This document shows positions 7,187 to 13,515 of a stretch of DNA of 13,569 nucleotides, piece after piece. This DNA is from JARROD01 sp037384225 (GTDB lineage Bacteria; Pseudomonadota; Gammaproteobacteria; Pseudomonadales; Cellvibrionaceae). The position numbers and the translations under genes are program-made. Position 1 is the first letter of the stretch. Every line of letters begins with the position of its first letter. The notes below the pieces were generated by a model. It worked only from the letters and a program-made list of their open reading frames with translations, had not been told where the DNA came from and searched no databases. Location: positions 1 to 13,569 of the forward strand of contig JARROD010000205.1 of assembly GCA_037384225.1 (NCBI GenBank), given 5' to 3'.

Positions 7187-7216
7187 GCCCCCATGCTTTT
7201 CTCGGGGGCTTTTTTT
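7187..7216 (+). terminator. Rho-independent terminator
   Basis: GCCCCC (7187-7192) pairs with GGGGGC (7204-7209) across an 11-nt loop, followed directly by seven T residues (7210-7216). It ends transcription on the plus strand, yet no plus-strand gene lies between it and spoVR's end; the only obvious upstream promoter is at 6947-6974. Confidence 0.85.
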
Positions 7217-7283
7217 ATGCGTCTAACCTTTTATATAAAACTTCAATCCTTCACAATGCCCCAAGGATCCGAACGGCAGCGGC

Positions 7284-8357
7284 ATGGTGCCGTTACGATA
7301 TAAAATGCGTCAGGCCATATTGCTTGTTGACGACAATGACCTAAATCGCCAGTTGGTTCGCCATATTCTTTCCGATACCTACACCACTATTTACGAAGCG
7401 ACTAACGGCAATGAGTGCCTCGCCAGCCTCGACAAGCACGACATAGACCTGGTACTTCTGGACTTGAACATGCCCGAAAAGTCCGGTTATGACGTGCTGA
7501 CCGAGCTGCAGCAGCGACAAAAGACCAAGAGCACCCCCACAGTGATAGTGGTCTCCGCCGAATCCGACCCCAACAGCATCAGCCACACCTTTCAACTCGG
7601 CGCCGCCGACTATGTAGCCACTCCCTTTAACCGCGAAGAACTGTTGGCCAGAGTCCGTACCCATCTGGCCTTGCACAACCGCGAGCAGGAACTGGAACAA
7701 CGGGTACAAGAACGCACCGCCGAGTTGATGGACTCCAATCGCCGCCTGCAGGAAACCCACGGGCAGTTGTTACAAGCTGAAAAAATGGCCTCTCTCGGCC
7801 AGCTGGCAGCCGGCGTCGCCCATGAAATAAACAACCCTGTCGGCTTTATCAATTCCAATCTGGGAATGCTGGAGGAATACTTTAACGACTTGATGCAGTT
7901 GCTGGATACCTATGAAAAAAACGAAAGCTGTATATCATCCCCCGACGTGCTGGATCAGCTACAGGAACTTAAATGCCGCATTAACCTGAACCACCTCAAA
8001 ACAGACATCCGAGAACTGGTTAATGAATCACTGCAGGGAGTAAAACGGGTAACCCAAATAGTCGCCGACCTGAAAGGTTTTTCACACCCTGAACAACAAG
8101 AATGGAAACGGATGGACATTCAAGCGATTGTCAACAGCGCACTGAATATTGTCCACGGTGAGCTGAAATACAAAGCGGAAATCATTAAGCATTATAACGA
8201 CCCCGAACCGATAGAATGCATTGCCCCACAAATCAATCAGGTATTGATCAACCTGCTGATCAATGCGGGACAGGCTATCCGAGACAAAGGCACAATCACC
8301 ATTACTACCGGTGCGCTTGAGGCAGGGGAACCCCGGGTGGCAGTTGCTTTACCGTAA
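7284..8357 (+). CDS. Receiver-histidine kinase hybrid, C-terminally truncated
   Basis: This 357-aa protein is built as receiver, coiled coil, HisKA and a partial HATPase. The receiver (about 10-125) has D16/D17, phosphoacceptor D60 in LLDLNMPE and S91. The usual Lys of the KPF motif is Thr113 (ATPF), which should impair normal phosphorylation. A Glu/Arg/Gln coiled coil spans about 132-165. The phosphorylatable H180 lies in AAGVAHEINNP, and the N box is at about 319-333 (QVLINLLINAGQAI). The frame stops soon after, so the G1 (DxGxG), F and G2 boxes are absent; roughly 70 residues are missing compared with complete kinases. The C-terminal VALP-stop resembles the usual end of a complete kinase, so an internal deletion (real or from assembly) is possible. 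ATG 7305 (MRQAILLVDDN) is an equally likely start, since neither has a good ribosome binding site. It may pair with the HTH-receiver protein. Confidence 0.85.
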   Translation: MVPLRYKMRQAILLVDDNDLNRQLVRHILSDTYTTIYEATNGNECLASLDKHDIDLVLLDLNMPEKSGYDVLTELQQRQKTKSTPTVIVVSAESDPNSISHTFQLGAADYVATPFNREELLARVRTHLALHNREQELEQRVQERTAELMDSNRRLQETHGQLLQAEKMASLGQLAAGVAHEINNPVGFINSNLGMLEEYFNDLMQLLDTYEKNESCISSPDVLDQLQELKCRINLNHLKTDIRELVNESLQGVKRVTQIVADLKGFSHPEQQEWKRMDIQAIVNSALNIVHGELKYKAEIIKHYNDPEPIECIAPQINQVLINLLINAGQAIRDKGTITITTGALEAGEPRVAVALP

Positions 8358-8416
8358 TACTACCTGTAAATCAAACCACCTGAACCCACTATTTAAACCA
8401 AATCGTATTTAAATCT

Positions 8417-9527
8417 ATGCAAATATATCTCGTCGGCGGCGCTGTGCGCGACAAACTACTCGGCTACCTCAACTATGACAAAGATTGGGTAGTGGTGGGC
8501 GCGACACCGCAGCAAATGCTGGACCAGGGCTTTAAACCTGTAGGCAAGGACTTCCCGATTTTTCTCCACCCCCAAACCCGGGAAGAATATGCACTGGCGC
8601 GCACAGAACGCAAGGTTGGCCCCGGGTATACCGGTTTTACATTTTACACCGCCCCGGAGGTGGGTCTGGAAGAGGATCTCCGCCGTCGCGACCTCACTAT
8701 TAACGCCATGGCCGAAGACGCCCAGGGAAAGCTCGTCGACCCGTTCAACGGCCGCGAAGACTTACGGCNGGTTTTGCGCCCGCTACTATCACCTGGGTTT
8801 TACCGTCGCACCGGAAACCCAAATGCTGATGCGCGAGATGGTCACCTCTGGCGAAATAGACCATCTGGTACCCGAACGGATCTGGAAAGAAATGGGGCGC
8901 GCCCTTACGGAAAAACACCCGGAGGCTTTTATTCGTACACTGAGGGAGTGCGGCGCGCTTGAAAGAATTATGCCCGAGTTGAATCAACTTTTCGAAACCG
9001 CGCCCGCAGCCGCCCCAAACGGGGAAACCCATTGCGGAGAACTCACCCTGGCCGTTATACAACATGCCTGCGCGCTGAGCGAAAGCTGTGAAGTGCGTTT
9101 TGCCGCTCTTACCTGCCTCCTTAACAGCACTTCGATTCACACCCTGTGTGAAAGACTCGCCGTACCGAAGCAACACCGTAACCTGGCTGTCGCCGTGGCA
9201 GAAAATTATCACCAGTGTCAGCGCGTGGGTGAACTCGACGCCGCCACTATTATTCAAACGCTACAAACACTGGATGCTTTTCGCCGCCCGGAAAAATTTT
9301 CCCGGTATTTGCTGTGCTGCAAAGCCCTGGGTCTGGCACAGGGTTTCACAAACTACCCCCAGGCGCCGTATTTCCAAGGGGCGCTGGATACCTGTTTGAA
9401 AGTAACAGCAAAGTCCGTGATGCAGGACGGCTTTCGAGGCAAACAACTCGGCGATGAACTTCGCCGCCGGCGCATCATTGCCATAGAACATTACCAGCAG
9501 GGACAGTCGACCCTATCGTTGCATTAA
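8417..9527 (+). CDS. cca: CCA-adding tRNA nucleotidyltransferase, frame broken at an N
   Basis: This enzyme adds or repairs the 3' CCA of tRNAs using CTP and ATP. The N-terminal part in the first frame has class II motif A (GGAVRD, residues 7-12; metal-binding D21 and D23 in DKD) and motif B RRRDLTINAMA. At 8768-8772, next to the single N at 8769, the match jumps frame and resumes as RFCARYYHLGF. By comparison with the E. coli enzyme about 65 nt are missing, covering most of the EDP..R..R hinge motif. The rest runs openly to the stop at 9527, so this is most likely an assembly collapse in an intact gene; a true deletion would inactivate it. The C-terminal half aligns well, but the HD motif (CHDLGK in E. 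coli) is replaced by a short TCLLNSTS segment, so the phosphohydrolase activity should be absent. The restored length would be about 391 aa. Confidence 0.9.
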
Positions 9528-9654
9528 TTGTCCGTGCTATCCATCACAAACCTACCCAAGGATGTCTAACCAATGCATCTGATATAACCGAACAAGTTAT
9601 TATCACCGTGACCAGCCGCTGTTTACGCCGTCAGCAATACATAAATTCAAAAAC

Positions 9655-9697
9655 TATTGAGCTAGCTCAATACACTCCCCTTTTCTAAATCTATAAT
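9655..9697 (+). promoter_or_regulatory. Candidate hsp20 promoter with overlapping 18-bp palindrome
   Basis: TATTGAGCTAGCTCAATA (9655-9672) is a perfect 18-bp palindrome. Two promoter readings are possible. In the heat-shock reading, TTGAGC (9657-9662) followed 14 nt later by CCCCTTTT (9677-9684) resembles the sigma32 consensus CTTGAAA/CCCCATNT. In the sigma70 reading, a perfect TATAAT at 9692-9697 is used with a poor -35 that overlaps the palindrome. Either way the palindrome sits where a repressor would block polymerase. Confidence 0.5.
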
Positions 9698-9760
9698 GTA
9701 GTTAAGTGCTCGAACAGGCAGTAACAACAGTAACCACAGGGCACCCATACACACAGACGT

Positions 9761-9817
9761 AAGTCATGTCCTATTGAAGAAGCGGCATGCCTACCTAAAA
9801 AGTCGTGCCTTATTGAA
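9761..9817 (+). repeat. Pair of 18-nt direct repeats in the hsp20 leader
   Basis: AAGTCATGTCCTATTGAA (9761-9778) and AAGTCGTGCCTTATTGAA (9800-9817) match at 15 of 18 positions, and all three differences are transitions. Start-to-start spacing is 39 nt. They lie in the predicted 5' leader of hsp20 and could be regulator sites or RNA structural elements. Confidence 0.6.
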
Positions 9818-9852
9818 ATACATGCTAAAACGCTGAAAAAGGAGACACTATT

Positions 9853-10281
9853 ATGAGCCTTATACCACGCAGTTCATTCTTTGATTTTGACAATTTCTTC
9901 GATCAATTCTGGGGGCCATCCAGACGATCCCCGGAAGTCGCAGAAATGGCTTTTTCTCCTCGTGTTGAAGTCAAGGAGGCTAAAGACAGTTACCTGATCA
10001 ACGCCGAACTCCCGGGCATCGAGAAGAAGGACATCAATGTAACCCTGGACAACGGCATCCTCACTATCGAAGCTGAAAGCCAGCAGGAAGATATTGAAGA
10101 AAAGAAAGGAAAAGTCATTCGCCAGGAACGCCGCTACGGGAAATATATGCGCAGCTTCAACCTCGGCAGCAATGTACAGGACAGCAAGATAGATGCTTCA
10201 TTTAACAACGGTGTGCTGACCGTCAAAGCGCCCAAGACCCAACCCAGCGTCGACACCAGCCATCGCATAGCGATCCATTGA
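9853..10281 (+). CDS. Hsp20/alpha-crystallin small heat-shock protein
   Basis: This 142-aa ATP-independent holdase chaperone of the Hsp20 family binds unfolding proteins in the cytoplasm and hands them to the DnaK/ClpB system. The N-terminal arm is aromatic-rich (FFDFDNFFDQFW, 9-20), the alpha-crystallin domain runs from about 34 to 127 with AELPGI (51-56) and the signature FNNGVLTV (117-124), and the C-terminal I-x-I motif is I139-A-I141, used in oligomer assembly. The start ATG follows an AAGGAG ribosome binding site at about 9839-9844. The gene is monocistronic: it has its own regulatory region and a strong terminator directly downstream. It interrupts the cca-folK interval, where I would not expect it from the Pseudomonas gene order, so it may be a later insertion. 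Confidence 0.96.
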   Translation: MSLIPRSSFFDFDNFFDQFWGPSRRSPEVAEMAFSPRVEVKEAKDSYLINAELPGIEKKDINVTLDNGILTIEAESQQEDIEEKKGKVIRQERRYGKYMRSFNLGSNVQDSKIDASFNNGVLTVKAPKTQPSVDTSHRIAIH

Positions 10282-10309
10282 GTTCGCCACACCTAATTAC
10301 CCCTGATTG

Positions 10310-10349
10310 GCCCCTTGGGTAATCCCCATTACCCAAGGGGCAGTTTTTT
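10310..10349 (+). terminator. Strong intrinsic terminator of hsp20, overlapping folK stop
   Basis: GCCCCTTGGGTAAT (10310-10323) and ATTACCCAAGGGGC (10328-10341) form a perfect 14-bp stem with a CCCC loop, followed by AG and six T residues (10344-10349). It is well placed 28 nt after the hsp20 stop. The folK stop codon (TAA, minus strand at 10331-10329) lies inside the right arm. On the minus strand no T-run follows, so termination there would be weaker. Confidence 0.92.
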
Positions 10350-10838
10350 ACCCTGCCATAAAAAACTCACCGGCCAGAGTTTTTGCCGCTTGTTGTAGCG
10401 CCGCCACAATTCTGCGTAACTAACCTGGAGACGTGGGTGCCTCTGCGCACCGGCGACTTCCGCCAGCGGCTGCAAAACAAAAGCGTTTTCAGTGACCTCT
10501 TTTCGTGGCAACCCTACACCGTCCACGTCCCCGACCAGGTCATCGTAAGTCAGTATATCGATATCCAGTGTTCGCGGACTAAATCGCTGGGTATCGCGGC
10601 GGCGCCCGTTGGCGTGTTCGATACGCCGCAAACAAGCCGCTAATTCCCCGACACTCAAATCAGTGACAATACCGGCCACCAGGTTGAAAAAATTTTCACC
10701 GCAAAACCCCACCGCTTCACTCTCGTATACGGACGAAAGCAGCAGCTTACCAAAGCGTCGATGAAGCGCATCGAGCGAAGCGCGAATATTTTTTTCACGA
10801 TCAACATTACTACCAATACTTAAATACACCCGGGCCAT
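10329..10838 (-). CDS. folK: 2-amino-4-hydroxy-6-hydroxymethyldihydropteridine pyrophosphokinase
   Basis: FolK (HPPK) transfers pyrophosphate from ATP to 6-hydroxymethyl-7,8-dihydropterin, the step after FolB in folate synthesis. The protein starts MARVYLSIGSN, with the GSN motif at 9-11, and has the HPPK signature FSPRTLDIDIL at about 86-96, including the Mg-binding D92 and D94 and the preceding RRRDTQR loop. I prefer the ATG at 10838 (169 aa), which gives a TGATG junction with folB; a TTG one codon upstream is also open. The stop falls inside the stem of the hsp20 terminator. The C-terminal tail (WRRYNKRQKLWPVSF...) is longer than in E. coli FolK, which has about 159 aa. It is the last gene of tsaD-folB-folK. 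Confidence 0.96.
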   Translation of the reverse strand: MARVYLSIGSNVDREKNIRASLDALHRRFGKLLLSSVYESEAVGFCGENFFNLVAGIVTDLSVGELAACLRRIEHANGRRRDTQRFSPRTLDIDILTYDDLVGDVDGVGLPRKEVTENAFVLQPLAEVAGAQRHPRLQVSYAELWRRYNKRQKLWPVSFLWQGKKLPLG

Positions 10839-11197
10839 CAACTGCCTGCTCCACCCCGTTCAATGACAATGCCGACATCGCGTGCCTCCCGTAGCGCTCC
10901 CGGCTTGCTCAGTCGTAAACGCAGCCAGGGTACGTTAAATTCATTGCGCACGATAGCGGCGATCTCTTCAGCCATAGTTTCCACCAGCTGAAATTCACTG
11001 CCTTCGATAAAACTGATCAGGCGTTCGGCAACGGCTTTATAATTTACCGCGTGCTGAATATCGTCCGTTTTCGCCGCCGGCTGTATATCCGTGCCCATTT
11101 CCAAGTCCAGCGTGATTCTCTGTTTGATCTCCCGCTCCCAGGCATAGATCCCGATTATCGTCTCAACCTGGAGCGCTCTGATATAGACAATATCCAT
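10838..11197 (-). CDS. folB: Dihydroneopterin aldolase
   Basis: FolB cleaves 7,8-dihydroneopterin to 6-hydroxymethyl-7,8-dihydropterin and glycolaldehyde, feeding directly into FolK. The 119-aa protein has the family start MDIVYIRALQVETIIGIYAWE, with E21 and Y53 near the expected pterin-binding and catalytic positions, and the catalytic Lys98 in LRLSKPGALREARDVGI. The ATG at 11197 gives the standard N-terminus. The stop TGA overlaps the folK ATG (TGATG), so the two folate genes are almost surely co-transcribed and translationally coupled. A 46-nt gap separates it from tsaD; in Pseudomonas plsY usually lies in this gap, and here there is no room for it. Confidence 0.96.
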   Translation of the reverse strand: MDIVYIRALQVETIIGIYAWEREIKQRITLDLEMGTDIQPAAKTDDIQHAVNYKAVAERLISFIEGSEFQLVETMAEEIAAIVRNEFNVPWLRLRLSKPGALREARDVGIVIERGGAGS

Positions 11198-11243
11198 AAT
11201 ACAGTCTCTAAATAATCATAAAATATTCAACGCAATCTCCGGG

Positions 11244-12305
11244 TCAACCCGGTGGTAACAGCGTATCCAGCGGCCAGCGCGCTTTTACCTCGACTTCCAG
11301 CGACTCCCTCTGCCCCGCCATTAAACGCTGGCAGCCGGCATAGGCGATCATGGCGCCGTTGTCGGTACAGAATTCGTGGCGAGCGTAGAATACCCGCGCC
11401 CCGATTTTTGCCAACTGTTGCTCCAGCCGCTCCCGCAAATGAACATTGGCGGAAACCCCTCCAGCGACAACCAGAGACTTTAAACCCGTCTGCTCCAGAG
11501 CACGGCGACACTTGATCACCAGCGTTGCCACCACAGCATCCTGAAACGCCCAGGCTATATCGGCACAGGTCTGATCATCCGGGAGGCCTTTAGGCTGAGA
11601 AACTCGTTTTTGAGAATCATCGCCCCCTGCGTACTGCGCCACTGTGTTCAGGGTAAAGGTCTTTAAACCACTGAAACTGAAATCCAGCCCCGGCCGATCC
11701 ACCATAGGGCGGGGAAAGGAAAAGCGCCCCTTCTGCCCAGTCGCCGCCAGCCTGGCGATTTCCGGCCCCCCGGGATAGTCCAGATCCAACATTTTCGCCG
11801 CCTTGTCAAACGCTTCTCCGGCGGCATCGTCCAGAGATTCTCCAAGCAACGTATACAGGCCGATACCATCGACCCGCACCAATTGCGTGTGCCCACCTGA
11901 GACCAGCAGCGCCACAAAAGGAAACGTCGGGGGCGATGGTTCCAGCATCGGCGCCAACAAATGTCCCTCCATATGGTGCACGCCCAATGCCGGCACGCGC
12001 CAGGCATAGGCCAGGGCACGGCCGGTGCAAGCCCCCACCATCAATGCCCCCACCAGTCCGGGCCCGGCGGTATAAGCGACGCCTTCTATATCAGTCGCCG
12101 AGCAACCGGTTTGAGCAAACAGAGACTGAATCAGCGGCAGTAGTTTGCGCACATGATCTCTCGATGCCAATTCCGGTACCACGCCGCCATACTCGGCGTG
12201 CAGTTTTACCTGACTGTACAGGGTATGCCCCTGCAACCCTTGCCGCGAATCATAAATGGCAACACCGGTCTCATCGCAGGAAGTCTCTATTCCCAATACT
12301 CGCAT
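11244..12305 (-). CDS. tsaD: tRNA N6-threonylcarbamoyladenosine transferase subunit TsaD
   Basis: TsaD, with TsaB and TsaE, transfers the threonylcarbamoyl group from TC-AMP to A37 of tRNAs that read ANN codons. The protein begins MRVLGIETSCDETGVAIYD, the Kae1/TsaD ATPase-fold signature. It carries the metal ligands H111 and H115 in HMEGH, SGGHT at 136-140, FSFSGLKT at about 209-216 and D315 in CTDNGAMIAYAG. At 353 aa it is longer than E. coli TsaD (337). Most of the excess is an insertion of about 15 residues at about 225-241 (around GGDDSQKRVSQPKG), just before the conserved DDQT. The ATG at 12305 is the family start. It is the first gene of tsaD-folB-folK and divergent from rpsU. Confidence 0.98.
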   Translation of the reverse strand: MRVLGIETSCDETGVAIYDSRQGLQGHTLYSQVKLHAEYGGVVPELASRDHVRKLLPLIQSLFAQTGCSATDIEGVAYTAGPGLVGALMVGACTGRALAYAWRVPALGVHHMEGHLLAPMLEPSPPTFPFVALLVSGGHTQLVRVDGIGLYTLLGESLDDAAGEAFDKAAKMLDLDYPGGPEIARLAATGQKGRFSFPRPMVDRPGLDFSFSGLKTFTLNTVAQYAGGDDSQKRVSQPKGLPDDQTCADIAWAFQDAVVATLVIKCRRALEQTGLKSLVVAGGVSANVHLRERLEQQLAKIGARVFYARHEFCTDNGAMIAYAGCQRLMAGQRESLEVEVKARWPLDTLLPPG

Positions 12306-12650
12306 AACGCTATTTTCCTAATGTGGCATTCCAAAACGGGCATTCCAACCCTGGTCAATAAATTGATGGTCCATAAATGGGCATGATAATCACCCGTCAG
12401 CCCTAACACTAGTAGACAATCCCCACCCGCCCCGCAGACACGCCACATCCGCCCAACTAACGGCTAATCAAGGGTTGAAACCAATATTGGAGTTGCAGTT
12501 ACTCGCCTTAAGGGATAGAATTTCCGCCCCCTGGATTCACAACCAACATTCAGAGAAATCCGCCCCTCAGGTACGACACGACCCGATAAATACCTGGAGA
12601 GAGCAGAAATAACAGATTTTTAAGGAAATTAACCTAACAAAGGTAAAAAC
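12306..12650. other. Divergent tsaD/rpsU intergenic region
   Basis: This 345-nt stretch has no credible gene; open frames are short and mostly antisense to the tsaD start. It should hold divergent promoters. A direct repeat GGCATTCCAA occurs at 12325-12334 and 12339-12348, just upstream of tsaD. A candidate rpsU promoter is at 12493-12521. A clear tsaD promoter was not identified. Confidence 0.6.
12493..12521 (+). promoter_or_regulatory. Candidate rpsU promoter
   Basis: TTGCAG (12493-12498), a 17-nt spacer and TAGAAT (12516-12521, 5 of 6 to the -10 consensus) are oriented toward rpsU. The leader would be about 123 nt, fairly long, as is common for macromolecular synthesis operons. Confidence 0.5.
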
Positions 12651-12866
12651 ATGCCTTCAGTAAAACTCAAAGAAAACGAACCCTTTGATATAGCCTTGCG
12701 CCGTTTCAAACGCTCCTGTGAAAAAGCCGGTGTGCTGGCCGAAGTCCGCCGTCGTGAGTTCTATGAAAAACCCACCACTGTACGCAAGCGTAAAGCGGCC
12801 GCTGCCGTAAAACGCCACGCCAAGAAGCTGCAGCGCGAGACCCGTAAATTCCAACGCATGTATTGA
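12651..12866 (+). CDS. rpsU: 30S ribosomal protein S21
   Basis: This 71-aa, highly basic protein of the small ribosomal subunit is used at translation initiation. It has the full family sequence, from MPSVKLKENEPFDIALRRFKR to a basic C-terminal helix ending FQRMY, with no gaps. The start ATG has an AAAGGT ribosome binding site at about 12639-12644. It opens the macromolecular synthesis cluster rpsU-yqeY-dnaG, in which ribosome, primase and, usually next, sigma70 production are linked. A 37-nt gap to yqeY contains only a weak CAAA/TTTG hairpin with a T-run, perhaps a partial attenuator, as known between rpsU and dnaG in E. coli. Confidence 0.98.
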   Translation: MPSVKLKENEPFDIALRRFKRSCEKAGVLAEVRRREFYEKPTTVRKRKAAAAVKRHAKKLQRETRKFQRMY

Positions 12867-12903
12867 TAAGCAAACACTTTTTTGCGCCGGGGAGTCACAC
12901 CTT

Positions 12904-13359
12904 ATGGCTGACGCCGAGCTAAAACAACGTATTACCGATGCGATGAAAGCCGCCATGCGCGCAAAAGACAAGCCGCGCCTGGGAACCATCCGCCTGATGA
13001 TGGCCGAATTCAAACGCATCGAGGTGGACGAACGCATCGACCTGGATGAAGCGCGCATTATTGCCGTGCTGGACAAAATGGTGAAACAGCGCCGGGACTC
13101 CATCAAGCAGTATCTGAAAGCGGGTCGCCAGGAACTGGCCGACCAGGAAAGTTTTGAAATAAGCGTGATCCAGGAGTTTTTGCCCGCAGCACTCAGCGAA
13201 GATGAATTAAACGCTATTGTCAAAAAGGCCATTGCCGACAGCGGCGCCGAGGGCCCTCGCGACATGGGCAAGGTTATGGCCCTGGTGAAGCCTCAAATCC
13301 AGGGACGCGCCGACATGGGAGCCGTCAGCCAGTTGGTGAAAAGTCAGCTCAACCAGTAA
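12904..13359 (+). CDS. yqeY: GatB/YqeY domain-containing protein
   Basis: This 151-aa protein of the YqeY family corresponds to the tail domain of GatB, the tRNA-dependent amidotransferase subunit, which contacts tRNA. Free-standing YqeY proteins are widespread but their role is not settled; tRNA binding is inferred from the GatB tail. The sequence shows the family pattern: an N-terminal helical part (LKQRITDAMKAAMRAKDKPR, then LGTIRLMMAEFKRIEVD) and a C-terminal part with GPRDMGKVMALVKPQIQGRADMGAVSQLVK. It lies between rpsU and dnaG, as in Pseudomonas. The ribosome binding site is GGGGAG at about 12889-12894. No membrane or signal segments are present. Confidence 0.95.
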   Translation: MADAELKQRITDAMKAAMRAKDKPRLGTIRLMMAEFKRIEVDERIDLDEARIIAVLDKMVKQRRDSIKQYLKAGRQELADQESFEISVIQEFLPAALSEDELNAIVKKAIADSGAEGPRDMGKVMALVKPQIQGRADMGAVSQLVKSQLNQ

Positions 13360-13515
13360 CCATTATTCACGACCATTCACATTCATTCCCGGTCTCTCAT
13401 GGCGGAGTGCGCTACGAGTGTACGCCCCCTATGTTGCCGTGGCGGATTCTTGCCTTGTCGCCGCGCTCTGGGCTAGTCTATTCTTGCTCCCCTACGTAGA
13501 GATAACCAATTTTAA
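13360..13515 (+). promoter_or_regulatory. yqeY-dnaG gap with weak promoter-like element
   Basis: This 156-nt non-coding gap is longer than expected for plain co-transcription. A weak element TTGCCT (13450-13455), an 18-nt spacer and TAGTCT (13474-13479) could be an internal dnaG promoter. No intrinsic terminator is seen. Confidence 0.3.

Larger units (their letters stand above)
6981..7216 (+). ncRNA. Candidate small RNA or attenuated leader
   Basis: A transcript from the promoter at 6947-6974 would run about 235 nt to the intrinsic terminator at 7187-7216 with no credible gene inside. Open frames in it are at most about 12 codons, such as those opening at ATG 7027 and ATG 7066, and lack good ribosome binding sites. 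A strong AGGAGA at 6988-6993 is followed only by ATT or a 3-codon TTG frame. Two readings fit: an independent sRNA, or a leader whose terminator limits read-through into the kinase gene at 7284. No competing antiterminator stem (a G-rich segment able to pair with the C-run) was found upstream, which slightly favours an sRNA. I do not recognise a known RNA family. Confidence 0.45.
6789..7283. other. AT-rich intergenic region with regulatory repeats and RNA-like unit
   Basis: These 495 nt hold no convincing protein gene on either strand. From left to right they hold: a 14-bp tandem repeat (6806-6833); an inverted repeat AGGTTAA-N7-TTAACCT (6862-6882); a minus-strand -10 TATAAT (6896-6901); several TGTCA/TGACA boxes (6908-6962); a plus-strand sigma70 promoter (6947-6974); a perfect 15-bp tandem duplication (7111-7140); and an intrinsic terminator (7187-7216). 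The composition is visibly more AT-rich than the flanking genes. Confidence 0.75.
9528..9852. other. Intergenic region upstream of hsp20
   Basis: No gene is seen in these 325 nt. There is no clear terminator for cca. An 18-bp palindrome (9655-9672), a perfect -10 TATAAT (9692-9697) and two imperfect 18-nt direct repeats (9761-9778, 9800-9817) lie in it, pointing to regulated transcription of hsp20. Confidence 0.65.

Noticed and set aside
6789..7283. Mobile element or att site suggested by the excisionase-like HTH and AT-rich sequence
   Set aside because: No integrase, transposase, terminal inverted repeats or target-site duplication is visible. The HTH is fused to a receiver, so a regulator is the better reading.
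7217..7303. Small 28-codon frame starting at the end of the terminator and ending just before ATG 7305
   Set aside because: It might couple translation to the kinase, but it has no ribosome binding site, its start lies at the terminator T-run, and its sequence suggests no protein family.
8358..8416. Continuation of the kinase G boxes in another frame before cca
   Set aside because: All three forward frames of this 59-nt gap were examined and none encodes a DxGxG-like segment, so a simple frameshift does not explain the truncation.
12325..12348. Direct repeat GGCATTCCAA upstream of tsaD as an operator
   Set aside because: Two 10-nt copies are real but short, with no promoter identified beside them; not enough to claim a site.
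12869..12885. Intrinsic terminator after rpsU
   Set aside because: The CAAA/TTTG stem is only about four pairs and mostly A-T. At most it could act as a weak attenuator within the operon.
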